DNA of 64,000 nucleotides, from contig WBMW01005037.1 in the NCBI GenBank assembly GCA_013396635.1, forward strand, positions 124,001 through 188,000, read 5' to 3'. The notes beneath the pieces were generated by a model. It ran no database searches and had not been told where the DNA came from. It saw only the letters and a list, made by a program, of their open reading frames with translations. This DNA comes from Penelope pileata. Its lineage: Eukaryota; Chordata; Aves; Galliformes; Cracidae. The first letter of the stretch is position 1. Each line of letters begins with the position of its first letter. Both the position numbers and the translations under genes were made by a program. Below are positions 11,619-24,266 of this stretch, in pieces.

Positions 11619-14600
11619 TTGGTGCTCCTGAAGCAAAGCTGAGGTGTGATGATGAAAAGCATCCATAAAGATAGATGAGGGGAAAGGTGGTGAGTTTTAT
11701 TGTGTTCAATGGTTCAACGGAGTGAGAAGCGTATACTTTGGAGTTTGGATGGTGACACTGGCTGGTTCCATGCCCAGTGAACCTGCCTGTCCCTCCCAGG
11801 GCACTGCCAGCACTGCCAGGGGACATCTGCATGAGAGCCTCCGGGAGCCTGGCAGGAGGAACGGAGCCAGGAGCAAGCAGACACACTTTGATTTGCACCC
11901 ACAGTGTCAATCTGAACTTATAACGCAGTACTCTCAGATACACACATCCATGCCCCACTGCTGTCTCCGAATGCCCTTCTCCCTGCCACATCTCCTGCCC
12001 CTCACCACGCTGTCAGGAACAGAGAGAGGACAAACAGAGGATGAGGTGACGAAGGATCTTGTGGCAGTCGCTTTGGAATAGCTAAATCTGCATAAAGCCA
12101 TCAGGATATGAATAAGCTGGCAGCTCACCAGTTCAGCTCCGCTCTAACACGGCACACAGCTCCGCTCCTGGCATCCAGGCCTTCACCTGAGGGCAGTCCA
12201 AGGTGGACTGGAGGGGTCAGAGCTGACACTTAGACCAGGACATCACCACAGCCCACAGCTCTGTCTGTGTGCTCCAGTCCCCCTGTGTAGAGACCCTGCT
12301 TCCCTTATACATGGAATGGACTTGAATGCTGTCCTGTGTGAAGGGGTTGTGCTCATCCTATGCTCTCAGCAGCTCAGGAAGCTGAAAGCGTGCTGAGCTG
12401 TGACAGCAACACAGCGTTTGTTGCCCATGTCTTGAGAACGCTGTTAACTGAAAGCTTGAAATGACTTTTGTCATTTTATATCCAAAATACAACTCAAACG
12501 TAACTAATTCCAACCTTCAACCCTTAGTTGAGTATCATGACTCTAACTCTGCAGATAAACTGGCTGTTAAATTAACAGATGTGGCACAGCCACGGGTGGT
12601 GACTTCACGGTTACAGGCCCCAGTTTGTGAAAGAAGACAGAAAGTTAACAGTTGAGCTCAATGCATAAAAGGAGATATATAGAAGCAAAGACTGGAATTG
12701 GGCACTTACCCACCAGCATCTACTTATTGACCTGAAGCAAAGGACCAAAAGAAGAAACCAGACAGAATCTCCTTCAGCTAAAATTGATGTGAAATACAGT
12801 TTGTAGCAAGTACTTGGTCACACAGACACTGGGCAAACCTCACACCTCTAGCTTCCTCCCATTATGCCCTAAGGGCCTTGGTTTGCAATTGGGTGCCAAG
12901 AAGCGTTTTTGGGGTGCTCAGCACCCTCTGTTGCTCCAGCCGCACCAAGCAGCTCACTCCCTGCTGGAGATGCCCTTAGCTGAGGTGCCAGGCCACAGCC
13001 TCCCACACTGGAAAAGCTGAGTGCGAAGCAGCGTGCTGGGAGCGGGGGGGCTGTGGGAGGGCAGCGGCAGAGCCCACGAGCAGGTCTGACACAGCGGCGT
13101 TTTGCAACGAGAACTGAGCATTGCATGTACGGACCACTTACGGTAATGGGAGTGGGAGTTCTGCTAGGATATCCTCAGTTCAATCAACTAGCTTCCCTCC
13201 CAAGGTGCAAATAAGTGCAAATTTTACTCATTTACATTTCTCTTGCTGACATATTTCCTGGTGTTAATCCACGTTCTTATGCTACGTGCCCACATTTCTT
13301 CTTTAAATGTTGCAGTCCCATAGCCATTGCCTCGCTCTCTCTTCCTCTGTATTTTTGCACTCCCAGCTGGCTCAATTTGCTTTTTAACCTCTCCACTTTT
13401 TTCACCCCCTGTTGCAGATGGTAAAAGCAATAGAATAAAAAAATAGAGGGATCTGCAGCCCAGTGCTCGGGGATGGTCAGCTCTGTCCCCTGAGATTGGG
13501 AGAAGCCAAACACACTGCCAGGAGCTGTGCAGGCTGCCATAGGTGGAGGGGGTGCACACACAGTGTGTGTCCACGGCCTTCAGAAACATATTCTTTAACT
13601 GCATTTTGTGCAACCCACTTAAGCTGTGCTTTTTAAGCCTAAATCTGTCCCCAGCACAATGCTCCCAGCACTGCGTGGATGTTCATATATGGCAGAAGAC
13701 GGTTTGATCTGAGAGGCGATTTCCCCTGCTATCTTCAAAGCTGTGTGATTTCGAAATCCCATCAATGTGTCACACACTTTATCAAGATGAAATAAATGAC
13801 CTTATCTTTGTTGTCACTGGAGTCACATGCACCTTCTGATTTCCTGAAAGGAGAAACACACAAGTTTTATGAGTTACTCTAAAGATTCTGAAATGAAATT
13901 GAATGAGGGAAGCCTGCCTTTGGCTGTGACACTGCTTCCTTCTCAGATTTCTGCTGTAGATCACACCAAGGATGAACACTGCAGCAGATAAGCTGGGGGT
14001 GTGTGCAGGACTGGGTATGTGAGCAGGACTTGTCACCTGAACTGGAAAAGTTTTCCAAGTAGTGAAACTTAAACAGACTGGCTGTAAACCTGTCCTGCTC
14101 TGAACTGCACAAGCAGGAAAACACAAAATGTTTGGCTGCAGAGCCAAGGAAAAAAAATCCATAGGCTGAACGCTTCTTTCTAGTTTCTCACTTTACCTTC
14201 TGTTTTGTTTAGGTATTTTTTCCCCAGGAGTCCCCTTTCCTTTTGCAGCAGCACACAGCTCCCCACAGCACGGCATGCAGTCTCTGAGTATAACCTCACT
14301 CCTGTTCTAGTGCCTCTCCAAAAAGCACAGGAAGAAGAAGAAAACCACTATTAATAATCCTCCAGCCTGACCTTTACATTTTCTTGGTATATTACATTCT
14401 CAGGGATGTGTTCATCAGAAGCATGAACTCTGTCACAGAGGAAAACACATCGCAGCAGTGGAGACAGGGAGTGAGTCATGTGGGCATCTCAAGCAAATGT
14501 GAGATTGATTAATTTCTGCGACACACAACAACTGGCTCTGGAGCCCAGGCTCACAGTGATGTTTAAAGTGAACTTATCTGCTGGGTAACAATTTAATTTG

Positions 14601-15670
14601 CACACATACTAATTATTGTAACAGCCACGCAGCAGTGTATTGATTGGGAGTTGTGTGAGTTGCATGGGCAACACAGTTAATGGAAAGGAGTTGGTGCTCC
14701 CTCTGCTCGGGCGATGCCTTTCTCCAGGAACAGACCCAGTGACCTCCGAGAGTGTAACTGGGAGTGAAGGGGAAAGGATCTGAGCACCAGGCCTGGCTGG
14801 AAAGTCACTTAAATGGAAATAAACCTATTGAAGCAACCAGGATCGTTCTTAGGGGACACAAACACGCAGCATCTCCTGATGCCAATCTCTGGGGCTGTTC
14901 CTGGTGTGAAGCATTTGTTTGTGACCCTGCCCGAGCCCAGCCCCACAGATCGTTCAGATATGTTTCCTGAGCTGCGTTCTGGCACCCACTCGCTCTGCTG
15001 CCTGTTCCTGGAAGCACGCAGGGAGTAGGATGCCAGCAGGGCTGCGCAGAGGAGCCTGGCCCCTTCTGTGGGTGCTGCATGGGGCTGCCTCCCCACAGAG
15101 CAGCCAGAGCTCCTGTGTCCCTGCAAACCAGACAGGTTGGGTTAAATCCCAGAAAGAGCAAGAACGTGAGCAGCAAGATGCAAAAAGTTGTGTGGAGGTG
15201 GTGGGCTCACCTGTGGCTGCTGTCCTGCAGTCCCAAAGGGCAGCGCTCCTGCTGATGTGGCACTGCCTGGACCAGGCATGCTCCAGTGCTGCAGGATGGG
15301 GTGTGCTGTAGGATGTGACCCGCTCAGCCTCGGAGGTGGCAGAAATGAAGAGGGAAGGGAGCAGCTGGCAATCGGTGCATTCCACTAAAATGGATGGATT
15401 TCCAAAGAGTTTTATATGAAGATGCCCAACTTGTGACAAAGCACTGTCAGTGGGATTTTGGGCACAGCCACGCAGGCTGTTAGCAGAGGATGTGGTGCAG
15501 CCCCCAGGGCTGGTTGGAGGGGTCCAACTCTGCTGTGCAGGCTGTGACCAGGCCCCAGAGCATTGCTCCAGGTGTGGGAGACACTCGGTGCTGGCCGGAG
15601 CTGAGTGCAAGGTGCAGAGTGACAATGTTGGCAGTGTCATGCAGGGAGCATAGTGCCCGGGGAGAAGGGG

Positions 15671-15683
15671 AGGGCGGGGCGGG
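15671..15683 (+). promoter_or_regulatory. Overlapping GC boxes
   Basis: AGGGCGGGGCGGG contains two overlapping Sp1/KLF-type GGGCGG motifs, about 220 bases left of the gap at the edge of the CpG island. This supports, but does not prove, promoter activity here. Confidence 0.4.
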
Positions 15684-15905
15684 TATGTAGTAATCAGTTA
15701 TCGCCCTCAGACAGGAAAATTGATTGCAACACAGCAGGTAAATCTGAAGTTTGTTTTTGAAAAACAAAGCAGGTGTGGTGCCTGCAGATGAGAGGGGAGA
15801 GCAAAGCTTCGCCACCGAGATCCCCGCAGGATGGTGGTGCTGATGGGAAGCACGCGAAGCCGCTCACACAGAGGCGTTCGGCACGAAGCGAAGAGAACTG
15901 GGGGC

Positions 15906-16382
15906 NNNNNNNNNNNNNNNNNNNNNNNNNNNNNNNNNNNNNNNNNNNNNNNNNNNNNNNNNNNNNNNNNNNNNNNNNNNNNNNNNNNNNNNNNNNNNNN
16001 NNNNNNNNNNNNNNNNNNNNNNNNNNNNNNNNNNNNNNNNNNNNNNNNNNNNNNNNNNNNNNNNNNNNNNNNNNNNNNNNNNNNNNNNNNNNNNNNNNNN
16101 NNNNNNNNNNNNNNNNNNNNNNNNNNNNNNNNNNNNNNNNNNNNNNNNNNNNNNNNNNNNNNNNNNNNNNNNNNNNNNNNNNNNNNNNNNNNNNNNNNNN
16201 NNNNNNNNNNNNNNNNNNNNNNNNNNNNNNNNNNNNNNNNNNNNNNNNNNNNNNNNNNNNNNNNNNNNNNNNNNNNNNNNNNNNNNNNNNNNNNNNNNNN
16301 NNNNNNNNNNNNNNNNNNNNNNNNNNNNNNNNNNNNNNNNNNNNNNNNNNNNNNNNNNNNNNNNNNNNNNNNNNNNNNNNNN
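15906..16382. other. Assembly gap of 477 N
   Basis: The run is 477 bases long, not a round placeholder such as 50 or 100, so the size was probably estimated from read pairs. It falls in the most CpG-rich part of the window. GC-rich first exons are a common cause of such gaps in bird assemblies. Frames reported across it are meaningless. Confidence 0.99.
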
Positions 16383-17547
16383 CCTGAGGCGCTGGTGGGG
16401 CGGAGGGGGCTGTGAGGCTGAGGCTCGCTCAGCCCGTTGCAGCCCCGCCTGTGGCATTGCCCGCGGTGGGCGCTGTGTGAGAGGGGCACCTCAGTCTGCG
16501 TGTGCTGTGCGCTGTGCCCGAGCCGCTCCGTGGTGCGGCCCCGCCAGGTGTTGGCCTTCAGATGGGCAGCGCGTCCCCTCCGTCGCACGCTGCCCTCAGA
16601 GCACCGCTGCCGTGCACAGATGGGCTGCAGTGCTTCAGACGTCTCGGAATAGCAGAGATGGCTTTGGAGTTCTGCGGTGACTTTGGAGCCTCCTGCCCGC
16701 CGAGGTGTGATGGTACTGCATGTGCCAAGAGACGAGGCTTGGACCTGGCTTTTTGCTTTTGCTCAATACCTTTGCAGCCTGTATTTGAGGAGCTCAGTTG
16801 TTAAATGGCTCTAGAGAGCAGTTCTGGAGCAGTTCTCCAAGTTTTGGTGGTAAAAGTTGTTCTATAAATGCAGCCTCGTCGCACATGGCTGTGGCAGTGC
16901 TGATGGGTGTCTGCAGGGGCGCGTTCCCCTCCATGGGAGGGGCTGAGGAGAGCTCAGGTCAGGGCTGCGAGATTTCCTGCTGTGAGTGCCCTGGGGAGGA
17001 GATCACACCTCCAGCCCATACAGCCCTCCTGGGAACAGCTCTGCAGTGAAGTGCTGGGAGAGCAAGCTGTGAAAGTTCTTTATCTTCGTAGATTAAATAG
17101 GAGGAAAAAAAATACCACTGATATTAACCTGCTTGTCTTCATGTCTTAAAGGCTCTCTGATAGGCTTTTATATTTTCACCGGGTGATGTTCCAGGGGCTG
17201 TTCTCTGATATTGCACATTGTGCCACAGCACTGGGTATTGCAGAATGGCATAAAACTTGGAGCAGGTTAAACACATCCAAGCAGTTCGGAGTTATCTCTG
17301 CTGCAGCCAACAGAGAGAGCATTCTTTGTCAAAGCACTGATTTATAAATCTGATGGATATGAGTCAGTGTTATGCTGGCAGTGGTTTATTATATTTCAGC
17401 CTGGACTTGAATAGCAGGAAGTCACTTTTTGGCCCTCTTGTAGATCTTGGGATGCCTAAGAGACCCATTTCCCAGCTCCTTGCGCAGAGTGACAGCTTTC
17501 CCGTGTGCTTCCTTCCCCTGCTGCGTCTCCCATACCCCCCTCTTGCT

Positions 17548-17573
17548 GTTACTGAGTTGTGTTACTGAGTTGT
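17548..17573. repeat. 13-bp exact tandem duplication
   Basis: GTTACTGAGTTGT occurs twice in direct succession with no mismatch. Each copy contains TACTGAGT, close to an AP-1/MARE half-site. It is most simply a recent slippage duplication. Confidence 0.9.
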
Positions 17574-17626
17574 CTCTTTCTAAGCTGGAACAAGAAGCTT
17601 GGAGTGCCTTTGGTTGCACTTCAAGC

Positions 17627-17682
17627 ACACCTGCAGGTGTTGCTGCAGCAGCTGAGATGTAGCTGCTGTGGGTTACACCTGC
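17627..17682. promoter_or_regulatory. E-box cluster with a 14-bp palindrome
   Basis: ACACCTGCAGGTGT at 17627-17640 is a perfect palindrome holding two abutting E-boxes, CACCTG and CAGGTG. A CAGCTG follows near 17650 and another CACCTG near 17677. Paired CACCTG sites are the preferred type of ZEB and SNAI zinc-finger repressors, and CAGCTG suits bHLH factors. The spacing and palindrome are seen in the sequence; binding is inference. Confidence 0.3.
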
Positions 17683-19262
17683 AAGCTGTGCAGGGCATGG
17701 AGCTGTTCCCCAGTTGGCTGGGGGAGCAGGAGCATCCAGCTCCCGCTGTGCTCTGTGGGAGTGACAAACCGTGATGCTATACTGATGCTTCAGGTCTGGT
17801 TTGCACGCAAAGCAAACTTATCTTTGAAGTATGCCTGCATTTAGCTCCCTGCAAGGGCTGAGAAGTTTCCAGGGCTGAAAAGCTGCCCAGCAAACCTTGA
17901 GTTTTTGATCCTGTTGCATGCCTGGGTGTACAGGATGGAGTGCGCTCTGATTTGTGGTGCATGCACTGTACTCCAAAGCTGACATCTGCTACTCACAGTG
18001 TCAATGCTGGTCAGTGTGGGTGATGCTTCACACTTGGTGTTGCTGCTCTTTTAGACATACAAGTTCATTTCTGTGGGAGTTTCTAGGGATATGCAGTGAT
18101 GTGGCTATCTGTCTTGTTGCTTGACTTCTAGCTCTTTTTTCATCATTTTCCATCAATTTTTTTGCCATTACAGGCAAAAGGTGAATTACCAGTTCCCGAA
18201 ACTTCTCTTAATTTCAGTGGGGCACAGATATTGTCTGCTCTATTTTGGAGTAATAATCTGACTCTGTGCTTGGTGTAGAATAGGGGTCTTTCTGCTTTGT
18301 TTGTATGAAAGGAACGTGCACGATCAGATGTAATCACATTGATTTTGTTTAATGTATTGTATATGGATCTACCAAGTCACAATTTAAGACTATGGTCAGG
18401 ATTGTGGTGGAAACGTAGTTCAGGGTTACTACTACTGAGTGCTTTTTCAGAGCATGGGGGAGTTTGTTTTGAGAACAATCCTGGTTCTGAAGCTGAAAGT
18501 GTATGCTTATGAGGGAAAGGATTTTAAACCTTGCCGTGTGTTTGCTGTCTGATGGTCAGTGACTTGTTCAGCTCTCCTGGTGTGTGTGTGCTTCACCATG
18601 AGCTTCCCTCAGCTCTGTAGCCTGGTTAGCTGTAAGAGAAGGAGCTGGGCTGGGCTTCAGGTGCTCTTGCAGTGTCTGTACATGTAACTTTCCAGGTCCA
18701 CTCTCTCAGGCTGAACTCTCACCCATGTGAGAAGTACTTGTAGTTCATTCCTGTGTGGAAAAGGGAACTTGGGTATCTTTATATACCGATATAGATAAAT
18801 GTACTTGTCATCGGAGGTGCTTAACTGCAACATATTAAACTACAGTGTAGTAAATAATTGCTGTTCTGAATCTTACCTACATGAATTAAGTAAAACTGTT
18901 TCTAGCAGAAACACTTACACTAGTACAAATATGAATGCAGACCATGCAAGTCTGAAGTTTTTGTAGAAGGAATATATTGCACAGGAAGAAAAATACTTTT
19001 TAAAAAGTTAGGAAATATCAGCAGGAAGGCTAACCACAGTCCCCCCCCTCTGTGCATGCTGCTTGGTAAGCCCCTGGATGCCATATAATTAAAGACTGTC
19101 TTGTATGGTTTACATTGTGTTTTTTCCACAGGGCTACTGCTTCATTCAGCGCACAAGATGGATGTTGTGCAGTGAATGAGCAGCTATTCAATATTCTTAT
19201 CCTCCTCATACAATGTGTCACCCCGTGCCCTATTTACGACGCACCATCCGTACCCCAGACTG

Positions 19263-19268
19263 AATAAA
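19263..19268 (+). terminator. Possible polyadenylation signal
   Basis: AATAAA followed 20-45 bases later by CGTGGGCTTTTCTGTGGTC, a T/G-rich stretch of the type that binds cleavage factors. It could end a short transcript from the 16 kb CpG island or be an intronic site. No coding exon supports it. Confidence 0.2.
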
Positions 19269-22221
19269 GAACTGTTAAACTCCTCGTGGGCTTTTCTGTG
19301 GTCCTGATCACTGCAGGGACTGAATGCTCCATAAATGTCAGTGACTGTATCTGCATGGCAGTGCTGTGAGATGTGGTGGCATCATCCTTTTATGGATGCC
19401 ACTGTGGCAGGATGGAAGCTAAAGCTGTCTGAAGCTAGCATAAAGTTTAAATGCCTGAGCTTTGCCTGATGCTTATTTTTCTCCATAGCACTCAGGTTCT
19501 TTTATAGTACTTAATGTGTTTAGGGCATGGATCTCATGACTGAAGGTTCAGTGCATCGAGTTTTGCGTGCTCTGAGAGCAATCCAGGAGGTGTCAAGCAT
19601 GAGGCCATGCCAGCGATGGGCAGCATGCATTGCTTGGTCTGGTGCAGCTCTGCACCAGAATGAAGCTGGCCTGGTTGTGCAGGGTACATTCAATGGCATA
19701 ACCCACAAATATCCTTCCTCGTGTTGTGATTCCCTGCCCTGCTCTCACATCCTAGCACTGCTCTGCTTCCTGCAGTGACCAGGTGGGCAAGGCTGAGAGG
19801 AAGATGCACAGTTATAAGGATAAATGTGGGTTTAGGTGCTCGAAGAAATTCCATCCCTTGGAGCTTGTCCTGTAGACAATTCACTTACAGCTCTTGTTTG
19901 TTCCTTGTGCCCGATGTTTTGTGTGCTGAAGTCCTGGAAAAAAGCATATGATCCTTATTAGAAGATGTGTAAAAAGATGGGGAGGAAAAAAAACCAGACT
20001 AAAACCTTAGAAGGAATCTGTATTCTGGTGTTTTCTTGAGAGCAGGAGTTTTGAAACTTAACAACTTATACTGAGTTGGCATTTCCTCTTCAAGAAAAGA
20101 AGGAATAGGAAAAACAAAAATCTGGATTCAATCCTATGGGATGCTTGTGATGCAGGTGTCCTGTGACGGGCTGCTCTGCACAGCCCGGCCTCCTGCACAC
20201 AGAGAGGCTCAGAAGGCAGCAGGACACAGCTCTGCTCCAAACGGGCTGTCCTTAGTGGTGAAAGAGTTGCAGATCTTTCCAGCAGGCTCACAATGATTAC
20301 CAGATGCAACAAAAACACTTGGATGTGGGAATCTGCAGTTGCCATCTGCCGGGTACTTTCCATCGCAGGCGGATGGTCCTGCTGCAGACACCAGGAGATG
20401 GTGTGCTGATTATGGGTCTGTCCTTATGATGAGGGGCCTCTGCAAGACAAGTCCTGCTCTGTTCCCACCGCTGTACACTGAATGTGCTCTATGGCAGAGT
20501 GCTGCCTCTTCAGCAGAGGTCCTCTGGATGTAGAGCATGTTCACCCTGAACAAAAATACCTGGGAAGCTTTGCAAACTGTAACAAGGCTTTATCCAGTAT
20601 GCAGACATTGCTAGCTCCAGGATCTGTGATGCAATTTGGTGAATGTTCACTAGAACAATGCATTGTCTTCAGCATTAGCACCTCTGTGCTTTAGATCACT
20701 TGATACAGTAGCTTCTCTGCTGTTCACAGTTTAGAATTTCATAGAAAGAAGTCAGGCAAGATACTCATCATTCTCTGCCTTTTTTCTCTCCTGGAGTGCT
20801 CCTGACCTTAACTTTCTTTGTAGTATCTCCACATAAAGAAAACAAAGTCATTAGCATCAGGCAGATGCATGGCATGGAAAGCTTCAGCCAGCATATTTGA
20901 AACTTGGCAAAGTCGGAGCTGCTTCGAGCAGGGTCTGGCAATGGGAGGTGTCAGGAAACCTGCGGCAGCACTGCTGTAGAAGTGTCAGGATGAAGGACTG
21001 CTAATGGATGGCAGGCTATTGATGCTGGGAGGGTGCTAGCCGAAACTGCAACATAATTGCTTTTGCGGTTGCAACTAATGCTGAAGGGATGCTCTTTGTA
21101 CAGGTAAGCACAGATTGTTGTGGGGAAGGGGCTGAGGGATGTGGGGGGTTCACTGATCCCTGGTGCCAGCTGCAGCAGGGATATACACATACGTCTCTTC
21201 TTCCCCAGCATATAGCAATGTCTGTTAGTGATACCTGTGTTTTTACTCATTAAATGCCTGATGGGATAGAGATCATAATACCTTACTGAAAAGAGGCCAC
21301 ATTCATCTGTAGCCATAGACCTAATTTCAGAGTGTTGTCAGACATAGTTGTTTGTTTTTTTTTTTGTTTAATCTGAGACTCTACCCTCATTGTGCTCTGG
21401 TTTAGGCTGTCATTTCTGAAGGAAGGCAGCTTTTTCCCTTCCTCTTGTAGGAAGGATGGCTGCTGTACCTGCTGGCATCACAAGACTTCCCAGCACAGAG
21501 TAGCTGCCTGTACCTGAGTGAAACCACCATGTTTTTTGCTTTCAAGAAGTTAAGCTCACTCAGCATGCAAGCTGGCTGGAGTGGGAAGTGTGTTATTAGG
21601 GCAGGTGAATCCTGTAAGGTTTTTCTTTAGAAGTGAGAGGAGAACTTTTTCACTTGCGCTGTTTCCAGAGCAGGCAAAATTCCTCGATTGCTCCTGTGCA
21701 GCTGTCACCTCTTTTCTGCACTGGAGCAGCTTAAATGAAGCTGTCTCCTGTGCTACGGTTTCTGTAGGCCTGGCAGTGCTGTGGCTGGGAATAGCTCGTG
21801 GGCAGCACCAGCAGAGAGGAGATGTGAGAGAAGGGCCAAACCCAACCTGGTGCCTCTTCAAGGAGAACGTACTTTGAAAATGAATCAAGGAAGGGAACAG
21901 GAAAAGAAGAGAGAGGGTACCAAGTGCCTTCATGTTATTTATAGTTCAAACTTTACTGCTGCAATAAAGTACAAGCGAAGTCCTTTTGTTGATTCACGAT
22001 ACCCTTGGGAAGGTTTTGGAACCGCCTGTAAAATGCGGTTCAGACTCTCCTCGGTTTCTCAGCATTTATTTTTAATGTACGTGTTGGAGTTGTGCTTCTG
22101 TTGTGTGCTGCCTTGAAGAGGCATTTGCAGTGACTCAGGCAGGATTGGCAGATGCCTGGAGGTGGCATATCTGGTCTAGAGAAATTATTTGGTTGTGTCA
22201 CTTGAGGTGGGTAAAAATATC

Positions 22222-22247
22222 CTATAGCTGAAGGGATGTAGCTATAG
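22222..22247. repeat. 8-bp inverted repeat
   Basis: CTATAGCT and AGCTATAG are separated by 10 bases, giving a perfect 8-bp stem. Arms of this length are common by chance. Confidence 0.5.
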
Positions 22248-24156
22248 ATCCAGCTATGACAGCTCTGGATTTTTTCCCCATACTTGGTGTCTACCCAGTT
22301 TCTTCTGTTAGGGGAATCTAGTACTTCACCATCAACCCTTGGGAATGAGGGATGAGAGACTGAAAATACAGAATGCTATCCTGCCTTGATTCCACATAGA
22401 TACTGCACCCTCATGGTCATGCATGTTATTCCTGCAAGGGGAGAAAAAGTTTCTCAGGTAATCTCCTTTCTGTTTCAATACAGGAGTGTGAACAGTCTGT
22501 GTCCTTTCTGTGTGCTGTTGATACCTGCACACCTTGATAACGTTTGTTCATGGAAGAGAAGCCATGAAGAGCACAGTTACCTCTAACTGCGTCCATTTCT
22601 TCCCTGTCCCCTTTAAATCTGGGAGTGTGCTTATTCACAAGTATGCATGATTTCATTGAATCTCTTTCTAATTACTATAATTTTAAAAAGACAAGAAAAC
22701 ATCTTGCAATTCCTTAAAGTGAGGACAAATCCAGATTATTGTTACAAAAATGCCCAGCTGCCTGGCATGTAAATCCATGATGTTTTATATATTTAGACCT
22801 GAGGGACGTCTCTCGAGAGTGTGATCTCCACAACTTATTCTTATTGTTTCCCTGGTCAATGAAGCATTTGAGAAACAAGCCACTCTATGCTTTATAAATA
22901 GCACAGCTGAAGTGTTCTTTATTGCCTCTAATATGTTCACTCTGCATAGAAAATCCACAGATTCTGTGTCTGAGCAGCACTTCTAAGATTGGTATGTCAC
23001 ATACACACAATCTTGAGTATTCTCTGTATTGAGGAATGTAGCTGGGGAGAGTGGTAAGCAGGTGTCAAAGTTGCTACTACTTATTCTTCCAAGTGAAGGA
23101 AGGGGATACTGAGGAGGATGCATCAATTTCCAATAAGGAGAAAGATGCAGTTTACAATCTAGACTTACTCTGTTTAGCTACTTCTGCCTCTATCGCAGTG
23201 TGTTGGAAGTGAGGGAAGAGCTAAAGTTCCTGGGAAAACCTAGTTAAATGCTATTTGCAAGGTGGAGGAGGAGGCTGGGAGGTTTTTATCCTATTAAAGG
23301 ATTCTTCCTTTCCTCTATCCTAAGCACTGCTAAACATTTTTGCAAGGAAGAATTTCCATAAAAATCAACAAATGAACCAAATAAACCAGTGTCTCTCGTC
23401 TCCAGCTCTGCCCACCCCCGAGGCTGAGCATGGCACAGGGCTGTCCCAGTGTCCAGCACTGTTTTCAGGAGCTGAATCCACATGCTCCTGCCTGAACACA
23501 GCTTCTCCCAGGCTTGTTTGCACATTGCAGTGCTGCCTCAGCTTTGTGACTTTGACCTCCAGGAGGTATATCAGGTTCAGTGGAAAAACAAATGGAGAGA
23601 GCCCAACCCTTCACCATCCCGTGGGTGAACGTGTTGTACAGGGATGGCATTTGTCGTGATCCTGGTGGAAGAGAGCTGCTTGTGGCAATGTCCTCTGAAG
23701 CTTCCCCAGTGTGCTGAAGGTGATTTGTCAGGTGGAATTCTGCCAGTGTGTGTCTGAAAAGTATTTTTATGTAGATTTGCATGGAAGATGCTATTGTGTA
23801 AAGCAGTTTTGGGTGTGACCAGAGCCCTCCTTGCTCTGTGTGGGGCTGCATTCCCACCCCTGCCCCACGATGGGGACAGTTCTCACATCTGTGCCTACTG
23901 TGTGTTATAGGAACACCAATCCAAAGTAAGCTGCTCTAAAAATCTAAGGCTTGCATTTCAGGAACGTTATTTTGATTATTGAAGTTCAGTGATATCTTGA
24001 CCAAGCATGTTACTGGCCACTGAGGGGCAGATGGCGTTGACAAGGGAGCTTCGGTGCACGTGGGCTGCTCCCGTAGACTGCTGAGCTGTGCCAGTGTGTG
24101 CAGCAACCCAGGGTGAGTGGAAGGGGTTCTCCAGGCTCTGGCTCTGCTGTTTACAG

Positions 24157-24266
24157 GAAAGCTGTAAAGCTTTTCATTCCATAGCAGCTGGCATGTGCTT
24201 GTGGAGGGCCCAGCTCTGTTTTCTCATCATTGCTAACAAAAATAACTCCAGAACTTCATTTTCACT
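24157..24266 (+). CDS. Candidate internal exon, product unrecognised
   Basis: A strong acceptor (CTCTGCTGTTTACAG) precedes 110 nt that end at a near-consensus donor (ACT then GTAAGT). One frame is open across the whole exon, beginning ESCKAFHSIAAGMCLW and ending at a partial codon, and it stops only in the donor itself (TAA of GTAAGT). The peptide has no recognisable domain. The end phase does not match the open frame of the next candidate exon at 25352, so if both are real they are not simply consecutive coding exons; this could be a noncoding transcript. Orientation agrees with the plus-strand transcription suggested by base asymmetry. Confidence 0.22.

Larger units (their letters stand above)
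9186..15655. other. Unique sequence between two CpG islands, no supported gene
   Basis: Mixed sequence, locally C-rich on the plus strand (for example 9421-9480 and 12241-12300) and A/C-rich at 12.66-12.8 kb. No reading frame has recognisable motifs. It contains an 18-T run, a 15-A run ending at an ambiguous base, and an isolated AATAAA at 9806. Apart from these I see nothing that can be annotated. Confidence 0.5.
15656..16720. promoter_or_regulatory. CpG island split by an assembly gap, probable promoter of a plus-strand unit
   Basis: CpG-rich DNA lies on both sides of the N run: about 10 CpG in 15806-15905 and more than 20 in 16383-16640 by eye. Overlapping GC boxes lie at 15671-15683. Right of the gap, possible first-exon donors are CAG-GTGTTG near 16547 and GAG-GTGTGA near 16706. 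An ATG in fair context at 16658-16660 opens a 48-codon frame (MALEFCGDFGASCPPR and on) ending near 16803. Right of this island the plus strand becomes T/G-rich. Together this suggests a promoter whose core and first exon may lie in the gap. A divergent minus-strand promoter is possible. Confidence 0.5.
16721..24156 (+). other. T/G-rich sequence, possible first intron of a plus-strand unit
   Basis: The plus strand shows clear T>A and G>C excess in sampled 60-base lines; for example 18001-18060 has about 22 T against 10 A. That pattern is typical of transcribed introns. No convincing exon was found. One possible short exon, 22401-22458, ends at CAG-GTAATC but has a modest acceptor. A CAG-GTAAGC donor at 21104 has no open frame to its left. 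A short tandem repeat, an E-box cluster and an AATAAA are listed separately. Confidence 0.4.

Noticed and set aside
15707..16588. Long frames across the N run
   Set aside because: They exist only because N codons are not read as stops.
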